Below are positions 22,401-23,558 of a stretch of 23,558 nucleotides of DNA, one piece after another. The stretch comes from a virus. The position numbers and the translations under genes are program-made. Under the pieces are notes generated by a model. That model was not told the DNA's origin and made no database searches. It worked only from the letters and a program-made list of their open reading frames with translations. The number at the start of each line of letters is the position of its first letter. Within the stretch, counting starts at the first letter, position 1. Location: positions 1 through 23,558 of the IMG/VR virus record IMGVR_UViG_3300046010_011548; one strand, 5' to 3'.

Positions 22401-23558
22401 GCAACATCTTTACCAAGATCTGGTATTATTGTTTCAGTTGGATCTACTGCTGGATTTGGTTATCAACCACTAGTAAGTGCTGGAGGAACGGCCATTGTTT
22501 CTGTGGCTGGAACTATTCAATCTATTAGTATTGGAAATAGCGGTTCTGGATATAGATCAGGATCTCAACCAACGGTTCGAGTTGGAGTTATCACACAAAG
22601 TACAGGAACTCCAAATATTACTTATGTTGGTGTTGCATCAATTGGAACGTCTACAACAAATAAAGGTAGAATTGTGAGTATTGCAATTACAAACCCCGGT
22701 GTTGGATATACTTCATCAAATCCTCCATTAGTTGTTATTGATGCACCATTATCATATAGTAATATTCCTTTAGTTTATAGTTCTTCATCTCCAACTGGAT
22801 TTGGAAGTGGATCAACCGTTGATATTGTCGTTGGCCAAGGATCAAGCGTAATCACTTTTGAAATTAAAAATACTGGATACTCTTATGGTCAAGGGCAAAT
22901 TCTTACCGTTGGAGTCGGAGGCACTGTAGGAATTCCTACAGATATTGCCCTAACATTCAGTGAGTTCCAAATTACTGTTGATAGAACTTTCACAGATAGT
23001 TTCTCTGGATTATCTATCGGAGATCTTCAAGTAATAGATCCTTTTGATTCTCTATTTGATGGTGAGACCACGGTGTTCCCACTAAAAATTAATGATACTT
23101 TAACTTCCATTAGATCTAGAGTTGGTTCTGGAATTGATATTCAATCCACATTATTGGTTTTTATTAATGATGTTTTACAAGTTCCTGGAAAAGGATATCT
23201 ATTTTCTGGTGGAAGTTCGATAACTTTCCCAGAACCACCAAAACCAGAGGATACTTCAAAGATTCTTTTCTATAAAGGTAATGGTGAAGTTGATGTAACT
23301 TTTGTTGATATTATAGAACCAATTGAAGTTGGAGATGGACTGACTATAATTGGTGATACTATTGATCAAATTGAAAATGAAAGAATAGTATCTGAGATTC
23401 TTTCCAGCAATAATGCCAAAACAAATACCTATTTTAATCCAGGTCTTAGTTTAAATCAAAGTCTAATTAGACCAGTTACGTTATGTTATCAAACTCAAGA
23501 TAAAATTATTGATGGAGTTGAAATTGGAAAAAATAGAGTTCTTTACGAACCAGTTATT
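13467..23558 (+). CDS. giant virion structural protein at gene 7 position, YHYH domain (partial, open at 3' edge)
   Basis: From ATG 13467 the frame is open to the last base: at least 3,364 codons, without a stop or frameshift. T4 gp7, the wedge initiator at this map position, has 1,032 residues. The N-terminal 230 residues (SYIRDEFPMFVEFLSQYYRS; SDKSFKILFSALYGESVSVI) look like a baseplate-bound part. Beta domains of the type TTISVDSTSGFP...RGFVGT occur near residues 72-130, 315-370 and 2757-2831. A YHYH domain lies near residue 1145 (HSPIIGWAFDGNPIYGPYG). Many GSGY/GxGY modules with GTGA occur around 733, 985-1050, 1336, 1802, 1837, 3024, 3076 and 3135. Likely a baseplate or tail-fibre component that reaches the host; that role is inferred from position and repeats. 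Known cyanophages carry similarly large genes here. Confidence 0.85.
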   Translation, partial: MTQTRVKTSLIVENQVPSYIRDEFPMFVEFLSQYYRSLEYQSGPSDILQNIDRYVKLENLTNLIESTTLSADIEFFDTTISVDSTSGFPDSYGLLLINNEIITYESKTSTTFVNCIRGFVGTTSYQDPANYDQLVFSDSEVAEHSSGETVTNLSVLFLKEFFTKVKNQVAPGFEVRELYSELNESFFITRIKDFYSSKGSDKSFKILFSALYGESVSVIKPRDYLIQPSDAQYYITKDHVVEVISGDPMSLSGSTLIQDETDFIDGAKRTISKVERILRGEKEYYIISLDYDQEKDVNVSDYNFGEFTIHPKTQIVTTAGIGVTTLDVDSTAGFPESGTLTAVVANDTTISITYSEKTLNQFLGCSGVTSELSASQEIALDVYAYGVVGISTDNVVKVRITGVLSDLQILDDNYYQEKNDIIQIKTLGSKLDSPKANNWFFNVSARYDVKSLELLDISNFTYKVNLFDEHDFVIGDSITLISSDSREFYGSIIPENITSIFTSNVSGFDNKTSFNISGQGQLSTNSFYTVRKNISKVSTTNYAEIERFSSNIQNIYTDLHDSLYLAANSLPTYFNRPLTITDRTITFSGTFSGTQLVIGTHGLLTGDAIVYNPTDSSNKLDLIKGIYFVKRINSTTISLARSRQNIYTQNYISITGTVTNNKFFFFEFSDRSLNLERVKPQKLIRKLSTPINDGLEYETEGHTGIFVNGVELSNYKSSDLIYYGSILRIVPTSPGSGYDLMSPPVLTISDDLGTGAVAICTVTGALNRVDIVDPGFDYLEDPIITITSGGGTGAIVKPNLIEFDHSVTFNSSASSSQVNTTNDTIGFGTFHKFRDSEEVIYDTQGESNVGGITTGAKYYVSVQNGTTIKLHNTLTDASVGINTINLSSFGTGNHRFLSVNKKKKIGSVSVIESGTGYVSSGSSIQLTIKGRIGVSTLTGQNFNAVLKPIFRGEITSVSIISAGSEYGDEEILNYQRQPTFTLNSGSGAQLVTVVSDGKIKQVFVTNNGSGYNSPPNLVINSTTGSGAVLTPIINNGQLVEVKVIFEGNGYSEGTDIDVIPAGAGALFEASLTSWRVDTVQRLLQSNQIPSDDGILQRSLKDSYGLQYTHSYAARSLRISSLATQFIAETPIFVSDLQTSAGAEIESSTHSPIIGWAFDGNPIYGPYGFDSSGIVKRMVSGYTISLSPDRPSTLLYPSGYFVEDYIFTNSGDLDEHNGKFGPTPEFPDGVYAYFATINSINDSTGPFASFRRPVFPYIIGNTYKSKPIAFNYLASSNQDEIDINAQGWSRNTYPYHFTNARSYYDFAIDSNKIKKQLSIVKNTTRSGIDSIGIVTGGTNYQVGDQIVFDNTGTGGFGISVEVSFLEGKEVNNVGIATSVIEGVQMIPVSNGKQFIGYTTNPHTYNNNDLVSFTSTGISTSGKIKVVINELLLSTGVGSTGYTGIVTYFNVNGNLNVVKENDIYQILGEQVKILNVDTLSSRVRVLRSYNQTQGMTTIAAGVAITERTRRFELAFGISTSTFNLQLNKQIYFDPKETVGLGTIAGPGIGYSLSFTNPGAGITQINIPTRALWIPKHGLETGTELIYADNGGTAVSISTDGVSSYQLSNNSSVYVARLGDNLIGISTIKVGLGTTGSFVGIATTASLLYFTNVGTGNSHSFTTNYQNTLKGTTTRNLVTVSLAATHGLEIGDSVKVSVLPGVVTSLYSGTYEIVSTSSTQFAYTILSYPEASSYSSSNGELKYQTTSGTAYGPIHQAKLKSKGLSYRTLPYIESITTGIGTNAVLVPYGTGIGSINRVEIQDIGFDYPSDLSLRPTAKIPEILEVNNLFSIKSIGVTSVGRNYIVAPDLIVIDRLTREIDQGVDLEYNLGDTQVSILKNSRSVNKETSIVFPINNSNGVGISTIRFISASKDVVVTLGSSFSNVADFPFAIGDKILIENISVGIGSTAKGYNSEAYGYESFTIVNIDPNIGGIGATVSYNLTGRLSLTEIPGNYDPINSAGRIIAERDLPSFSIEYQRNEFFDGENVFSQSSSGVIENWDENNNTVRVSTNQGFVQGDTLVGESSKTEAVINRVISFDSIYNVKSNSIVKKGWQQQTGFLNNDLQKIADNDYYQYFSYSIKTNTPFSDWDDVVDDLNHPAGFKKFADLQVVSSPDSIGIGTTAEMEIATLAELDSTIDTHCISDFDLVTENNIFVSNRFASNQINFNSAILQDYFESVGNRVLNIDDLSPQFNSNPRSTPFSTIDAFTLSDNRYRKYITFVSDLVLPEQNQVLLTSLLHDNNFGYLNQYGKIFNQDDLGTFDFSIAGTEGALVFYPVFTEENNYDISFSSINVSDVVTSTGEYNLGNIVNIKSSTVTIPVGVSTATTIVGIASTYRASKVYVVIGATDGSFYEVDEISVLHNGTDVEFLEYGQLTTGNLSSFSSPGIGTYNAYLSGSNLNIDLTPDVGLSTAHFVNTVRVSIANSSAVGVGTTIMYDSFLTSTLTSIASSTAPGVSTVSEFSLTGDAAYYIAVVEDLTNQQYQMSELVSLKNQSNAYVSEFGFVQTDGDLGSFTIERVGDNTRLHFTPNANIEAQVRVFQQSVHSSEGNNFTREISLNNASIAAGNGSYEGTLVSTKKEFNLTSNQLPIFERYALGSDSSIVDLSLNAVKIPGHFFVTGEEISYEYNSSDTTSINAIGIATTSVGVGTTDKLPRTIYAVKSDNLYVKFAKSAADALSTPAVTFDITSVGIGTSHVFRSKKQNAKTLISIDNVIQSPIVSTAVTTITSSFVGEITNLVTLSGITSFFTGDMIKIGNEIMLIETLGYGSTNVAIVQRGWLGTGISTHSTGSLITKLNGNYNIDNNAIYFSTAPYGQVPFTSVSDRGDEQDYVGLITGSTFSGRVFLKSGNVNSVDDTYFYNKVFDDISGSFNGSNSVFTLKSGGSNITGISTSNAIVLVNQIFQGPERSTGSVLVSGNYDLSESAGITSITFTGTQTQSYDINATSLPRSGIIVSVGSTAGFGYQPLVSAGGTAIVSVAGTIQSISIGNSGSGYRSGSQPTVRVGVITQSTGTPNITYVGVASIGTSTTNKGRIVSIAITNPGVGYTSSNPPLVVIDAPLSYSNIPLVYSSSSPTGFGSGSTVDIVVGQGSSVITFEIKNTGYSYGQGQILTVGVGGTVGIPTDIALTFSEFQITVDRTFTDSFSGLSIGDLQVIDPFDSLFDGETTVFPLKINDTLTSIRSRVGSGIDIQSTLLVFINDVLQVPGKGYLFSGGSSITFPEPPKPEDTSKILFYKGNGEVDVTFVDIIEPIEVGDGLTIIGDTIDQIENERIVSEILSSNNAKTNTYFNPGLSLNQSLIRPVTLCYQTQDKIIDGVEIGKNRVLYEPVI

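Noticed and set aside
11641-22677. Minus- and plus-strand short frames of 60-90 codons inside gp6 and the giant gene
   Set aside because: All lie in other frames of long, domain-bearing genes and show composition shadows, not proteins.
13467-23558. Diversity-generating retroelement target in the giant gene
   Set aside because: No reverse transcriptase, template repeat or adenine-biased variable repeat pair is seen in the window; the true C-terminus is not visible.

Overview
The window looks like part of a T4-like cyanophage genome (a Synechococcus or Prochlorococcus myovirus). The evidence is an intact T4-type baseplate run on the plus strand: gp25 at 11150-11551, gp6 at 11552-13465, then one giant open frame from 13467 to the window edge. 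Upstream lie T4-late-type TATAAATA/AATAAATA promoter elements and many tiny, tightly packed, overlapping genes. All supported genes are on the plus strand. I see no tRNA, rRNA, integrase, transposase or CRISPR array.

Layout. (1) 1-958: tail of an unknown gene, an AT-rich 2OG-Fe(II) oxygenase of the TIGR02466 kind, and a small basic protein. (2) 964-6730: an early-type region of about 20 small genes, mostly of unknown function. It includes a ligase-like nucleotidyltransferase (1361-2281), small membrane peptides and a HicA-like protein (6533-6730). One to four genes at a time sit behind nearly identical promoter cassettes. Each cassette has a -10 hexamer followed by GGCCA or a close variant. 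Most have a TGTC(C)AC box 36-37 nt upstream of the -10, and several carry a GAGAGGAAT ribosome-binding leader. (3) 6731-7584: mostly non-coding. It holds a bidirectional-looking terminator, a perfect inverted repeat, a leftward near-consensus promoter that could make a small RNA, two small genes behind plus-strand promoters, two further consensus-like promoters with no clear gene, and a late promoter. (4) 7585-10186: a mixed block with a 27-residue basic peptide, two more 2OG-Fe(II) oxygenases, a GT-A glycosyltransferase behind its own TTGACA-17-TAAAAT promoter, and three small proteins, closed by a clear intrinsic terminator. (5) 10233-23558: two unrecognised proteins, then a late promoter and the baseplate genes. 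The giant frame is at least 3,364 codons, in the place of T4 gene 7, and carries a YHYH domain and many glycine-rich beta repeats.

How the parts fit. The promoter array with tiny genes suggests early host-takeover functions transcribed by the host sigma-70-type polymerase. The TATAAATA elements ahead of 7585, 8398 and gp25 suggest late, gp55-type transcription of structural and modification genes. The oxygenases and the glycosyltransferase are plausible modifiers of virion or host molecules, but their substrates cannot be read from sequence. Functional statements rest on motif recognition by eye; no database search or computation was run.
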